In this document: positions 51,160-61,502 of the stretch, piece by piece
Layout of the letters: every line of letters begins with the position of its first letter
How positions within the stretch are numbered: the first letter of the stretch is position 1
Assembly (NCBI RefSeq): GCF_000426385.1
Contig: NZ_AUFG01000009.1
Coordinates: 1-64,000 of the forward strand
Source of the DNA: Arsenicicoccus bolidensis DSM 15745
GTDB taxonomy: Bacteria > Actinomycetota > Actinomycetes > Actinomycetales > Dermatophilaceae
Length of the DNA: 64,000 bases
Direction: 5' to 3'
The notes under the pieces: generated by a model
The model's database searches: none
The model's input: the letters and a program-made list of their open reading frames with translations, nothing else
What the model was told of the DNA's origin: nothing
Made by a program: the position numbers and the translations under genes

Positions 51160-53049
51160 TCACCAGGGCGTCTCCGGAGCTCCGGGCCAGACCCACACCG
51201 ACACCCCCGGCCCGTCCGCCGCGAGGGTGATCGTGCCACCCTCGCGACCCAGGCGGGTGCCGTATGCCGCGACCGCCGCCTCGACGCCGGGGAGGTGACG
51301 CGTCGAGAGCCGGATGGGGGCGTGGGCGCCCCTGGACACGTGCACCAGGGCCGTCTGGTCGGGGTGCTCCCGCAGGAAGGTCAGCGAGTCGCCGTCGGCG
51401 TGGACCCACCGCAGACCACCTCGGCGCAGCGCCACGTGGTCCACCCGCAGGCGCACCAGTGCCTGATAGGCCTCGAAGATGTCTGTGTCCCAGCAGGACT
51501 CGTCCCACGGCATGGGTCGGCGTCCGTCCTCGCCCGAGTCACCCTCCATGCCCACCTCGTCCCCGTAGGTGATCATCGGGATGCCCGGCATCGTCAGCAG
51601 CAGCCCGGCCGCGGCGACCACCTGCCGGGCGTCCTCGCCGACGAGGGTGCGGACACGAGTGGTGTCGTGGCTCCCGAGCAGGGTGAAGGAGTGGGCGCGC
51701 ACGGTCCACGGGGACTGCGCCATGAAGTCCTCCACCGTCTCGCGGACGGCCTCGCCCCCGAGCCGGGGCACCCTGAGCGGAGATCCGAGGAACTTGGGGG
51801 CGAATCCCTTGTCCCGCAACCAGGTCCACACGGGCCGCGTGAATCCCGCGTAGTTCATCGCACCGTGCCACCCGTCCCCACGGATGTCGGTGCTGAAGTC
51901 GTGGACGTGCTCACCGACCAGGAGCGACCCCGGCGCGGCCTCGTCCACGGCCCTGCGCATCTCGCGGGCCACGGCGTGGTTGTGGTCCTGGGCGCCGTGA
52001 CGTCCGGTCATGTTGGCGACGTCGACGCGCCACCCGTCCAGGGCGTAGGGCTGCGCCAGCCAGCGCCGCACGACGCCGTCGGGGTCGACGAGCACGCGAC
52101 GCCACAGCTCGTCGCTGTCGTAGTTCAGCTTGGGCAGCGACGGGACGCCCAGCCAGGAGACGTAGCCGCCGTCGTCGTCCCACAGGTAGAACCAGCGCTC
52201 CGGCGAGTCGGGCTGCGCCACAGCGGTCTCGAACCACTCGTGCCGAGCGCCGGTGTGATTGGTCGTGAAGTCCCCGAGGACCCGCAGGCCGCGCCGGTGG
52301 GCCTCGAGGGTGAGCCGGGCCAGCGCGTCGTCGCCGCCCAGCAGCGGGTCCACGTGCTGGAAGGTGTCGGCGTCGTACCGGTGGTTGGACCGTCCGGGGA
52401 AGAAGGGGGTCAGGTAGAGCACGTCCACGCCGAGGCGCTCGAGGTGGTCGAGATGCTCGCGTATGCCGTCCAGGTCGCCACCGTAGAGCTGGTCGCCGAT
52501 GATGCGACGGTCCCGCGTGACCGGCTCCTCCCAGCGGGCGGGGACGGCCCACTCGGGCGTGGGGCGCGCGTCCGCCCCGGCGGACCGAGCGAAGCGGTCG
52601 GGAAAGACCTGGTAGACGACGGCGTCGAGCGCCCACTCGGGCGGCGGGGCGTCGGTCGCGACCAGGCGGAAGTCCGCGGCGTCCGGGACGTCGCGGTCGT
52701 GCAGACCCGTGCCGTTGAGCCACTGGTAGCCGGCGGGTCCGCCGGAGAGCAGGAAGCGGTAGCCCGTCACGGGGTTGTGGACGACCACCTCGGCCTGCCA
52801 CCACGTCTCGTGCTCGTCCTCGTGGACCACGACAGCGTCGACGTAGCGGCTCTCACCGTCGGGGGTGGTGCGGACGTGCACCGTCGTGACGCGGTCCGAG
52901 GCGTCCTCGGGCGCTGGCACCCGCAGCCGGATCTGGACCGTCTGGCCGAGCGCCGGGGCCTGGGTGGACACGTACAGCGGTGAGCCGTCGTGGTGGGGCT
53001 GGTCGAGCAGCCCCACCACGACGGTGTCCTCGGTGAGGGCCCGGGTCAC
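51160..53049 (-). CDS. GH13 alpha-glucosidase/neopullulanase-type amylase
   Basis: 629 residues. An N-terminal carbohydrate-binding beta-domain (VRIRLRVP..., about 20-130; exact VQIRLRVPAPEDASDRV) precedes a GH13 barrel: region I DFTTNHTG, region II DGWRVDVANMTG (nucleophile Asp), region III LLVGEHVHD (acid/base Glu), region IV LLGSHDTTR. No signal peptide, so it would act in the cytosol on imported maltodextrins, as neopullulanase/cyclomaltodextrinase types do. GTG 53049 overlaps the malG stop by 4 bases. Confidence 0.9.
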   Translation of the reverse strand: MTRALTEDTVVVGLLDQPHHDGSPLYVSTQAPALGQTVQIRLRVPAPEDASDRVTTVHVRTTPDGESRYVDAVVVHEDEHETWWQAEVVVHNPVTGYRFLLSGGPAGYQWLNGTGLHDRDVPDAADFRLVATDAPPPEWALDAVVYQVFPDRFARSAGADARPTPEWAVPARWEEPVTRDRRIIGDQLYGGDLDGIREHLDHLERLGVDVLYLTPFFPGRSNHRYDADTFQHVDPLLGGDDALARLTLEAHRRGLRVLGDFTTNHTGARHEWFETAVAQPDSPERWFYLWDDDGGYVSWLGVPSLPKLNYDSDELWRRVLVDPDGVVRRWLAQPYALDGWRVDVANMTGRHGAQDHNHAVAREMRRAVDEAAPGSLLVGEHVHDFSTDIRGDGWHGAMNYAGFTRPVWTWLRDKGFAPKFLGSPLRVPRLGGEAVRETVEDFMAQSPWTVRAHSFTLLGSHDTTRVRTLVGEDARQVVAAAGLLLTMPGIPMITYGDEVGMEGDSGEDGRRPMPWDESCWDTDIFEAYQALVRLRVDHVALRRGGLRWVHADGDSLTFLREHPDQTALVHVSRGAHAPIRLSTRHLPGVEAAVAAYGTRLGREGGTITLAADGPGVSVWVWPGAPETPW

Positions 53050-54008
53050 TTCACCGAGCCCTGGGTGAGGCCGCCGACGAGCTGCTTCTGGAACAGCGCG
53101 TACAGAGCCATCACGGGAAGGGAGCACAGCAGCGAGCCGGCGGCGAAGAAGCCGAACTTCTCGTTGGCGTCACGTCCCTTGGACAGGGCGCGGAGCCCGA
53201 CGGCCAGGGTCTGGTTGTCGACGTCCGTCAGGAAGACGCTGGCGAGCATGAACTCGCCGAACAGTCCGACGAAGGTGATCATGAACACCGTCACGAGGAT
53301 CGGCATGGCCAGGCGCAGGATCATCGTGAAGAAGACCCGCGCGTGGCTGGCGCCGTCCACGATCGCCGCCTCGTCCATCTCCTTGGGCACCGTGTCGAAG
53401 TAGCCCTTGAGCAGCCACACGTTGCCCATGGCCCCACCGAGGTAGGCCAGGATGAGGCCCCACGAGGTGTTGAGCCCGAACTCCGGCATGACGTCGGAGA
53501 TCTTGGCGAAGGTGATGTACATCGCCACGAGCCCGAGCGTCGCGGGAAAGAGCTGCAGCAGGAGCAGGCCGAGCATGCCCTCACGACGCCCGCGGAAGCG
53601 CATGCGCGAGAAGGCGTACGACGCGCACGCCGAGATGAAGGTGCACAGGAGCGCGCCGACACCGCAGATCAGCACCGAGTTCTTGAACCAGTTCCAGTAA
53701 GGACGGCTCGGGTCCGCGCCGAGGGACTTGAAGTTCTCCAACGAGAAGTGTCGCGGGATCAGGTCCGACGAGGCCAGCTGGCCCGACGGGTTGAGGGCCG
53801 CGGAGACGAGGAACAGGATCGGGAACAGCGCCCAGACGAGGGCGATGATGCCGAGCACGTGTCGCCACCACTGGGACCCGCCCTCGGCCCCGCCTGCCCG
53901 CGGCTTGGTGAGCTGCTGCTTCTCCTCCGGGGGGAGGGTGGCCGCCACCGGGCCGCGGACGTCTCCCACGCCGGCCGTGCTGTTCGTTCCGGGGTTCAGC
54001 TGGCTCAT
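53046..54008 (-). CDS. malG: Maltodextrin ABC transporter permease MalG
   Basis: 320 residues. Six membrane helices, starting after a basic N-terminal tail of about 50 residues. The EAA loop reads YFDTVPKEMDEAAIVDGASHARVFFTMILRLAMP, the ATPase contact. ATG 54008 overlaps the malF stop by one base. Confidence 0.92.
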   Translation of the reverse strand: MSQLNPGTNSTAGVGDVRGPVAATLPPEEKQQLTKPRAGGAEGGSQWWRHVLGIIALVWALFPILFLVSAALNPSGQLASSDLIPRHFSLENFKSLGADPSRPYWNWFKNSVLICGVGALLCTFISACASYAFSRMRFRGRREGMLGLLLLQLFPATLGLVAMYITFAKISDVMPEFGLNTSWGLILAYLGGAMGNVWLLKGYFDTVPKEMDEAAIVDGASHARVFFTMILRLAMPILVTVFMITFVGLFGEFMLASVFLTDVDNQTLAVGLRALSKGRDANEKFGFFAAGSLLCSLPVMALYALFQKQLVGGLTQGSVK

Positions 54009-55552
54009 CACTGCACCTCTTCCAGGGACTTGGTGGCGCGGAACCCGGGCAGGGCCTGGATCGCCACGAGCGCGAAGATTACGACGGCCACGGCGGATGC
54101 GAGACCGTAGTTGGGGGCCGCGCCCGAGAAGGCCAGGCGGTAGGCGTACGTCACGAGCAAGTCGGTGCTGCCCATGCCCGCGCTGCCCCCCTCGAAGGGA
54201 CCGCCCTCGGTGAGCAGGTAGATGAGGGTGAAGTTGTTGAAGTTGAAGCCGTAGGACGCGATCAGCAGCGGTCCCACGGCCACCATCAGCAGCGGCATGG
54301 TGATCCGCGTGAGGGTCTGGAAGGAGCCTGCCCCGTCGATCTTGGCGGCCTCCTTGACGTCGCTCGGGATCGACTGCAGCGCACCGGTGCACAGCAGGAA
54401 CATGTACGGGAAGCCCAACCACAGGTTGGTGATCAGGATGGCGACCTTGGCCCAGAACCCGTCCCCGATCCAGTCGATGTTGAGGCCGGTCAGGGTGTTG
54501 ATGAGCCCGTAGTCCTGGTTGAACATGCCTCGCCACAGGAGCGCGGTCACGAACACGGGGATGGCGTACGGGAGGATCAGCAGGGTGCGGTAGACCGCCT
54601 TGCCCTTGAGGTTGGGCGAGTTGAACAGCAGGGCGATCAGCATCCCGAGGACGAAGGTGGAGATGACCGTGCCGCCCGCGAAGATGATGTTCCAGACGAA
54701 CATCTTGAGGAACCCGGAGCGCATCGTGGAGTCGCTGAAGATCGTCGCGTAGTTCTTGGTACCGACGTTCTCCTGCCAGCCCTGGGAGAAGGACTGGCCG
54801 GAGCCGTCGGTCGCGACGTACTTGCTGTCCTGGGGCTTGTAGGTCAGCTTGCTCTTGGTGTCCGTCAGCGTGTCCGAGGCGGCGTCGTAGGTGATGGTCG
54901 CCCGGCCCTCGTACGCCGCCGAGAGACCCTGCATCTTGATGCCGCTGCCGTCCTTGCTGGGGACGGCGAACTGGCCGAGGTCCTTGGACCGCGCGTTGGC
55001 CTGCCGGCCCGTGAGGACCGTGTAGCCCTTGGCCTTCGTGATCTTGCCCAGCGCCGACTTCTCGACGTCGCTGTCGGCGAGGTCCGTCAGACCGTTCACG
55101 TCGCCGACGACGCTCTTGCCCTGCGGGTCCGTCAGCAGGAGGGACAGGGCGCCCGTCGTGGGGTCCGTGCCCTCCTTGACCGCCACGCTGGCCTTGTAGC
55201 GGGTCGAGCCAGGCACGACCTGGACGGAGTTGGCGACGATCTGCTTGACCGCCTCGTCCTTGGTGCCGAGGTGACCGTCACCGTAGTTGGTGAAGGACAC
55301 CATGATCGTGAAGATGATGGGCCACACCTGCAGCGCCAGCAGGCAGAGCATTCCGGGGAGCAGGTACTTCATGGGCACGGCACGGCGGGTCGCGTAGACC
55401 GCGAGGATGCACAGGCCGACGAAGGCCACCGTGCTCACGCCGAGCCACATGCCCTGGGCCGACATGCGCGTCGCGATCCAGAAGACGAGCGCCATCGCCA
55501 GCGCGATGCCACCCCACTTCAGGACCAGCGCGGGGGCCGAGGTCCGAGACAT
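54008..55552 (-). CDS. malF: Maltodextrin ABC transporter permease MalF
   Basis: 514 residues. Eight or so membrane helices, with a large periplasmic insertion (about 95-270, PGSTRYKASVAVKEGTDPTTGALSLL...) characteristic of MalF. EAA loop: LQSIPSDVKEAAKIDGAGSFQTLTRITMPLL. Two-base-coupled with malG. A hairpin between malE and malF probably lowers its expression relative to the binding protein. Confidence 0.93.
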   Translation of the reverse strand: MSRTSAPALVLKWGGIALAMALVFWIATRMSAQGMWLGVSTVAFVGLCILAVYATRRAVPMKYLLPGMLCLLALQVWPIIFTIMVSFTNYGDGHLGTKDEAVKQIVANSVQVVPGSTRYKASVAVKEGTDPTTGALSLLLTDPQGKSVVGDVNGLTDLADSDVEKSALGKITKAKGYTVLTGRQANARSKDLGQFAVPSKDGSGIKMQGLSAAYEGRATITYDAASDTLTDTKSKLTYKPQDSKYVATDGSGQSFSQGWQENVGTKNYATIFSDSTMRSGFLKMFVWNIIFAGGTVISTFVLGMLIALLFNSPNLKGKAVYRTLLILPYAIPVFVTALLWRGMFNQDYGLINTLTGLNIDWIGDGFWAKVAILITNLWLGFPYMFLLCTGALQSIPSDVKEAAKIDGAGSFQTLTRITMPLLMVAVGPLLIASYGFNFNNFTLIYLLTEGGPFEGGSAGMGSTDLLVTYAYRLAFSGAAPNYGLASAVAVVIFALVAIQALPGFRATKSLEEVQ

Positions 55553-55599
55553 AGGAGGGTCCTAACCAGTACGTCGTCGTAAAGGGGGTGGTGCAGGCA

Positions 55600-55628
55600 T
55601 GCCGGCCCGCAGGGCGCGAGCCGGCATA
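55600..55628 (-). terminator. Intra-operon hairpin between malE and malF
   Basis: ATGCCGGC and GCCGGCAT form an 8-bp stem with a 13-base loop in the 95-base gap. Such attenuators give more binding protein than permease. Confidence 0.65.
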
Positions 55629-55647
55629 CCTGTCATGCGGGGCTCGG

Positions 55648-56982
55648 TCAGCCCTTGGCGATGTTGGTGGTGATCTCCTTGGCAGCGGCGTCCAGGCGAG
55701 CCTTGGGCTGGGCCTTGCCGGAGATGATGTCGGCGGTGGCGAGGCCGAAAGGCTCCCACACGGCGTTCATGGCCGGGATGTTGGGCATCGGAGCGCCGTC
55801 CTTGCCCGCCTCGAACCACGCCTTGATATCCGGGTTGGACGCCGCGACCTCGTCGTAGGCCTCCTTGAGGGCCGGCGGGCGCTGCCCGGCCTCGAAGAGC
55901 GCCAGCTGGAGGTCCTTGCGCGGCACGTAGTTCGTGACGAACTCCTGCGCCATCTGCGCGTTCTTGGCCTTGGCCGAGACGTAGAACATCTGGACCCCGC
56001 TGAACGGCTTCATCGCGCTGCCGCCCTCGAGGGACGGGAGGTTCGAGATGGCGTACTTGACGCCGGCCTTCTTGGCGGGGGCGACCGACCAGGGGCCGGT
56101 GATCATGAACGGCACCTTGCCGGTGTCGAACAGCTGGTCCATGTTGGTGTCGTCGACGTTGGTCGACAGGACCTTCTGCTGGCCGAGCTTGGCGAGGACC
56201 TCGCCGCCCTTGACCGAGCCGGCGCTGTTGACCAGGACCTGCTTGGGGTCGTAGTCGCCGTTGGCGCCCTTGGCGAAGATGCCACCACCCTCGAAGGCCG
56301 AGAGGTAGGGGTAGGAGTAGTAGGCGTTGCCCTTCTTGCCCACGAACTGGATGAGCGGCTGCGTCGCCTTGCCGGCCTTGACCAGCTCCTGGCCCTTGGC
56401 GACGAGCTCGTCCATGGTCTTGGGGGCGTCGGGGGCGAGCGCGGTGTTGCGCAGCAGGCCGATGTTCTCGATGGCGTAGGGGACGCCGTAGATCTGGTTG
56501 TTGAACTTGGTGCCGGCCATGGCCTGCGGCAGGAACTTGTCCTGGGTGGCCTGGTCGAGCTGGATCGGGCTCACGGTGCCGTTCTGCACGAGCTCACCGG
56601 CCCAGTCGTGGGCGCCCACGACGATGTCCGGGCCCTTGCCCACCTTGGTGGCGTCCTTGAACTGCTGGCGGGTGTCGGTGGCGATCTGGACGGCGACCTT
56701 CACGCCGTTCTCCTCGCCGAAGGCCTGCGCGTACTTGGTGACGGCGGGGGCGCGGTCGGCGTCGGACCAGATCACGAGGTCGGCGTTGGCGTCGCGCGCC
56801 GCGTCCTTGGTGCTCATCGTGGTCGGTGCGGCGGCCGTGGCACCAGCGCTGGACGAGGCGGAGGCCGAACCGGCAGGCGTGGTGCTGGACGAGGTCGTGG
56901 TGGCGCCACCGCCGCCACAGGCGGTCATGAGCAGAGCTGAGGCACCGACGACGGCGACGGGCCCGAATGCACGCTTGTGCAT
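55648..56982 (-). CDS. malE: Maltodextrin-binding lipoprotein MalE
   Basis: 444 residues. The lipoprotein signal ends at LLMTAC (Cys22), followed by a Ser/Thr/Ala linker and the MalE-like type 1 binding fold: ADLVIWSDADRAPAVTKYAQAFGEENGVKV, GPDIVVGAHDWAGELVQNGTVSPI, YGVPYAIENIGLLRN and PFMITGPWSV. It captures maltose or maltodextrin for MalFG. AAGGGAG lies before ATG 56982. The longer open frame beyond is a shadow of the divergent gene. Confidence 0.93.
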   Translation of the reverse strand: MHKRAFGPVAVVGASALLMTACGGGGATTTSSSTTPAGSASASSSAGATAAAPTTMSTKDAARDANADLVIWSDADRAPAVTKYAQAFGEENGVKVAVQIATDTRQQFKDATKVGKGPDIVVGAHDWAGELVQNGTVSPIQLDQATQDKFLPQAMAGTKFNNQIYGVPYAIENIGLLRNTALAPDAPKTMDELVAKGQELVKAGKATQPLIQFVGKKGNAYYSYPYLSAFEGGGIFAKGANGDYDPKQVLVNSAGSVKGGEVLAKLGQQKVLSTNVDDTNMDQLFDTGKVPFMITGPWSVAPAKKAGVKYAISNLPSLEGGSAMKPFSGVQMFYVSAKAKNAQMAQEFVTNYVPRKDLQLALFEAGQRPPALKEAYDEVAASNPDIKAWFEAGKDGAPMPNIPAMNAVWEPFGLATADIISGKAQPKARLDAAAKEITTNIAKG

Positions 56983-57023
56983 GTCATCTCCCTTGATGTT
57001 GGTCTCACGCGAAGTGCGCGTTG

Positions 57024-57152
57024 GCAAGATCTTGCAGCATCGACCGGTGGTTTGCAAGAAGTTGCAGGGAACCCCGGTCTTGAACGTTCCTAAACCGTTG
57101 CAGCCCCCTGACTCAGGGTCAGAGCAGGTCGACAGAGCTGCAACCTGTTGCA
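57024..57152. promoter_or_regulatory. Three LacI-type operators in the malE-malK divergent promoter
   Basis: GCAAGATCTTGC (57024-57035) is a perfect palindrome, TTGCAAGAAGTTGCA (57052-57066) holds both half sites, and TGCAACCTGTTGCA (57139-57152) is a perfect palindrome that overlaps CATACT, a candidate -10 for the plus-strand gene. A lone GTTGCAG lies at about 57097-57103. The common element is TTGCAAG, as in known MalR sites. Confidence 0.8.
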
Positions 57153-57285
57153 TACTGGCCCGAGCGACAACGACGTCCGCCACCTCATCGGCAACGCCGG
57201 ATCGCCTCCTGGAGCCCGCCGGGTTCCAGGACCACCTTTGCAACGGATCGTCCGGCACGTTCCTGCCGGTGAAGGAAGGCAGACC

Positions 57286-58359
<1,074 letters not shown>

Positions 58360-58372
58360 CCCACCTCAGGTA

Positions 58373-58473
58373 GTCACATCCACCCGAGCTAGCACGCCAG
58401 GCGGATGTGACCGACCCAGGCGGATCCCCAGCGCGAGCGGCGGTCACCCCACAGCGGGGCGGCCGCCGCTCGC
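58373..58473 (+). terminator. Two hairpin terminators after the ATPase gene
   Basis: GTCACATCC (58373-58381) pairs with GGATGTGAC (58403-58411). Next, GCGAGCGGCGG (58433-58443) pairs with CCGCCGCTCGC (58463-58473). Either could end the plus-strand transcript, and the second may also serve the convergent pseudogene. Confidence 0.65.
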
Positions 58474-58490
58474 GGCAGTCGACCCTACGG

Positions 58491-59193
58491 TCAGGGCGCC
58501 GGGGTGAGGGGCTTGTCCTTGAACCACGGCTGGGCGGCCTTTGTGTAGGTCCCGTCCCGCTTGGCGATCGCGAGCCAGCCGTCCACGACCTCCTCCCAGA
58601 CGACGTCGCCCTGCGGCAGGAGATAGCCCTTCTGGGAGAAGTCGAAGGGCTTGTCGGGGTGCACCGCGCACAGCCGCGCACAGCTGCGGGTGCGTCGACG
58701 CCACCCACACCGTCTCGGAGGCGTCCGTGGTCATGACGTCGGCCCGGCCCGCGATGATCTCGTCGAAGATCGTGTTGTTGTCCTTCCACCGGATGATCCG
58801 GCCCTGCGGGTAGTGCTTGACCGCGAACTTCTCGTTGGTGCCGCCGATGGGTGTGATCGACCGGACGCCGGGCCTGTTGATCTCCGCCACGGTGTCGTAG
58901 TTGGCGACCTTGCTGCACAACGTGATCGGCGTCTTGCCCTCGGTCAGCAACGGCTCGGTGAAGAAGGCCTGCTGCAGCCGGTCGGTGCTGATCGAGATGC
59001 CACCCATCCCGGTGTCGCACCGAGCCGTGAAGTCCGGCATGAGCGTCTTTCACGTCGTCGGGACCCACTCGACCTTGACGCCGAGCCGTGCGGCCAGGTC
59101 CTGCGCCATGGTCACGTCGATGCCGCTGTAGGCACCCGTCCGTGGGTCCTTGTAGGTGAAGGGGCGGTAGGCCCCGGTGGTGCAGACGCGCAC
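58491..59193 (-). pseudogene. Amino-acid-type solute-binding protein (PheC-like), broken
   Basis: Joined pieces read VRVCTTGAYRPFTYKD, GIDVTMAQDLAARLGVKVEWVPTT, stop, KTLMPDFTARCDTGMGGISISTDR, GGTNEKFAVKHYP, then KPFDFSQKGYLLPQGDVVW to TGA 58491. Relatives are cyclohexadienyl dehydratase-like or polar amino-acid binding proteins. There are three lesions: no signal peptide (an in-frame stop comes just before VRVC), TGA at 59050-59052 where Trp is expected, and a 10-bp tandem duplication at 58664-58683 that shifts the frame. Removing the duplication restores LCAVHPDKPFDF. Confidence 0.85.
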
Positions 59194-59349
59194 GCTGCCT
59201 CACGGATGCGAATCACGGTGGCCCTCCTCGGCATACGGCGGTGTGTGCCGTTGAACCTAGACCCCCCCGGTCGCGCCGCGGCGAGGCTCGTCTCGCCCGC
59301 CAAGATGTGGCAACCGCCGCCGGACCGGGTGTTCTGCCACGATGGGGGG

Positions 59350-60597
59350 ATGGCGCTCGAGATCACCGCGGTCCGCCCTGACCCCGCCCTGCTGGACCTG
59401 CCCTGGTCCACCCCTCTGGAGGACTGGCCCGAGGAGAGGCTGGCTGCGCTCCCCCGCGGCATCTCCCGGCACATCGTGCGATTCGTGCGCGTCCCCGAGG
59501 GTGTGGTCGCGATCAAGGAGATCAAGGACGAGATCGCCTTCCGCGAGTACCACATGCTCCGCGCGCTCAACCGGCTGATGATCCCGTGCGTGCGCCCCTA
59601 CGGCGTGGTCAGCGGACGGGTGGGCGCCGACGGCGAGCCCCTCGACTCCTGCCTGATCACCCACCACCTGAAGTACTCCCTGCCGTTCCGGGCGCTGTTC
59701 AGCCAGACCCTGCGCCCCGACACCGCGACCCGCCTCATCGACGCCCTCGCCGTGCTGCTCGTGCGACTGCACCTGCAGGGCTTCTGGTGGGGCGACGTGT
59801 CGCTGTCCAACACGCTCTTCCGGCGCGACGCGGGCGCCTTCGCGGCGTACGTCGTCGACGCGGAGACGGGCGAGCTGCGCGACCGGCTGTCCGACGGCCA
59901 GCGCGACCACGACCTCGACATCGCCCGGGTCAACATCGCCGGCGAGCTGATGGACCTCGAGGCCGGCGGGCTGCTGCCCGAGGGCAACGACCCCGTCGAG
60001 ATCTCCAACCAGATCATGGCCCGCTACACCCAGCTGTGGCACGAGCTGACGGGCGTCGAGTCCTACAACGTCGGCGAGCGGTGGCGCGTCGACGAGCGGA
60101 TCCGACAGCTCAACCAGCTCGGCTTCGACGTGGACGAGCTGGCCATGTCCACCGACATCGACGGGACCACGCTGCGCATCCAGCCCAAGGTCGTCGACGC
60201 CGGTCACCACAGCCGCCGCCTCCTGCGCCTGACGGGTCTCGACGTCGAGGAGAACCAGGCCCGCCGCCTGCTCAACGACCTCGACGCCTATCGCGCGGCG
60301 CTGGACGTGCAGGGCGAGGACGAGGCCATCACCGCCACGCGCTGGCTCAACGAGATCTTCCTGCCGATCACCCGCGCCATCCCCGCCGACCTGCGCGGCA
60401 AGCTCGAGCCCGCCGAGCTCTTCCACGAGCTGCTCGAGCACCGGTGGTACCTCTCCGAGCGCAACGGCCACGACGTGCCGATCGGGCAGGCGATGGCCGA
60501 CTACATCCTGACGATCCTGCCGACCAAGCCGGTCGAGGAGACCGTCGTCGGCGTCGACACGGTGGAGATGCCGGTCGTCGCGCACCTGGACGACTGA
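59350..60597 (+). CDS. DUF4032-domain protein (kinase-like fold)
   Basis: 415 residues. The N-terminal half resembles lipopolysaccharide-kinase folds: VVAIKEIKDEIAFREYHMLRAL, PYGVVSGR, SLPFRALFS, GFWWGDVSLSNTLFRRDAGAFAAYVVDAETGEL, with the D-x-x-x-x-N (DVSLSN) and DAE catalytic-like residues. The C-terminal half (DUF4032) is all helical. A conserved actinobacterial family of unknown substrate. GGGGGG directly precedes ATG 59350. The longer frame upstream crosses the pseudogene. Confidence 0.82.
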   Translation: MALEITAVRPDPALLDLPWSTPLEDWPEERLAALPRGISRHIVRFVRVPEGVVAIKEIKDEIAFREYHMLRALNRLMIPCVRPYGVVSGRVGADGEPLDSCLITHHLKYSLPFRALFSQTLRPDTATRLIDALAVLLVRLHLQGFWWGDVSLSNTLFRRDAGAFAAYVVDAETGELRDRLSDGQRDHDLDIARVNIAGELMDLEAGGLLPEGNDPVEISNQIMARYTQLWHELTGVESYNVGERWRVDERIRQLNQLGFDVDELAMSTDIDGTTLRIQPKVVDAGHHSRRLLRLTGLDVEENQARRLLNDLDAYRAALDVQGEDEAITATRWLNEIFLPITRAIPADLRGKLEPAELFHELLEHRWYLSERNGHDVPIGQAMADYILTILPTKPVEETVVGVDTVEMPVVAHLDD

Positions 60598-60690
60598 CTC
60601 GTCACAGATCGTGATCACCTGGGGGCATTCACGCACGAGGGGCGCCCTGCCGGTCCTATGCTTCGCGTGAAGCCATCACGAGGAGTGATC

Positions 60691-61398
60691 ATGACCGACA
60701 ACAGCAACAACCCGTATGCCGGACCGCCCGCCGGCTCGACGCCGTCAGGCTCGTCGCCGTACGGCGCCACCACGCCCGAGCCTTCGGCCTACGGCCAGGC
60801 AGGGGCGTACGGGCAGGCCCCCGCCGATGGGGAGTCCCACTCCTACGGGCAGGCCCCGGCATACGGGCAGGTCCCGGCATACGGCCAGGGCTCGGGTCCG
60901 ACGGCGACGGCGGCGCTGGCGCCCTGGGGCAAGCGTGTGCTCGCCTCGGTGCTCGACGGACTGCTGACGCTGCCCGGCGCCCTCCTCATGACGATCGGCG
61001 CCGGCGTGATGGCCAGCGGGTCGGGCACCTCGACCGTCGACCCCACGACCGGTGAGATCCTGACGACCGGCGGCGACCAGGGCATGATCACGACCGGCCT
61101 GGTGCTGGTGGGCGTCGGCTGGCTGCTGGCGCTGGTCATCCAGATCTACAACCGCTGGGTGCGCGGCGGGCGCGGCCAGTCCTGGGGCAAGAAGGTCGCC
61201 GGGACCTGGCTGGTCTCCGAGCGCACCGGCCAGCCGATCGGCACGGGCATGGCCTTCGTGCGAGACCTGGCGCACTACCTCGACAGCCTGCCGCTCTACC
61301 TCGGCTACCTGTGGCCGCTGTGGGACGAGCGACGCCAGACCTTCGCCGACAAGATGTGCGGGACCGTCGTCACGACCGTCCCGCCGCGCCAGTCGTAG
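60691..61398 (+). CDS. RDD-family membrane protein with YGQ-repeat N-terminus
   Basis: 235 residues. A low-complexity N-terminal 75 residues with repeated A-Y-G-Q units precedes an RDD domain: LAPWGKRVLASVLDGLLTLPGALLM, then helices about 145-165 and 200-220. The RDD pattern is present as KRVLASVLDG. GAGGAG precedes ATG 60691 and TATGCT near 60656 is a -10. Function unknown. Confidence 0.82.
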   Translation: MTDNSNNPYAGPPAGSTPSGSSPYGATTPEPSAYGQAGAYGQAPADGESHSYGQAPAYGQVPAYGQGSGPTATAALAPWGKRVLASVLDGLLTLPGALLMTIGAGVMASGSGTSTVDPTTGEILTTGGDQGMITTGLVLVGVGWLLALVIQIYNRWVRGGRGQSWGKKVAGTWLVSERTGQPIGTGMAFVRDLAHYLDSLPLYLGYLWPLWDERRQTFADKMCGTVVTTVPPRQS

Positions 61399-61438
61399 CG
61401 GCCGCGCACTACGGCGCAGCACGTCGCACCACACAGAT

Positions 61439-61482
61439 CAGCCGGCCTTCGTCACACCCGCCTGGGGGACGAAGGCCGGCTG
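61439..61482. terminator. Bidirectional terminator between the RDD gene and rlmB
   Basis: CAGCCGGCCTTCGTC (61439-61453) pairs perfectly with 61468-61482, and CACAG/CTGTG extends the stem past a two-base bulge. It lies between convergent stops at 61398 and 61503. Confidence 0.85.
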
Positions 61483-61502
61483 CTGTGACTGCCGGGGGTA
61501 GG

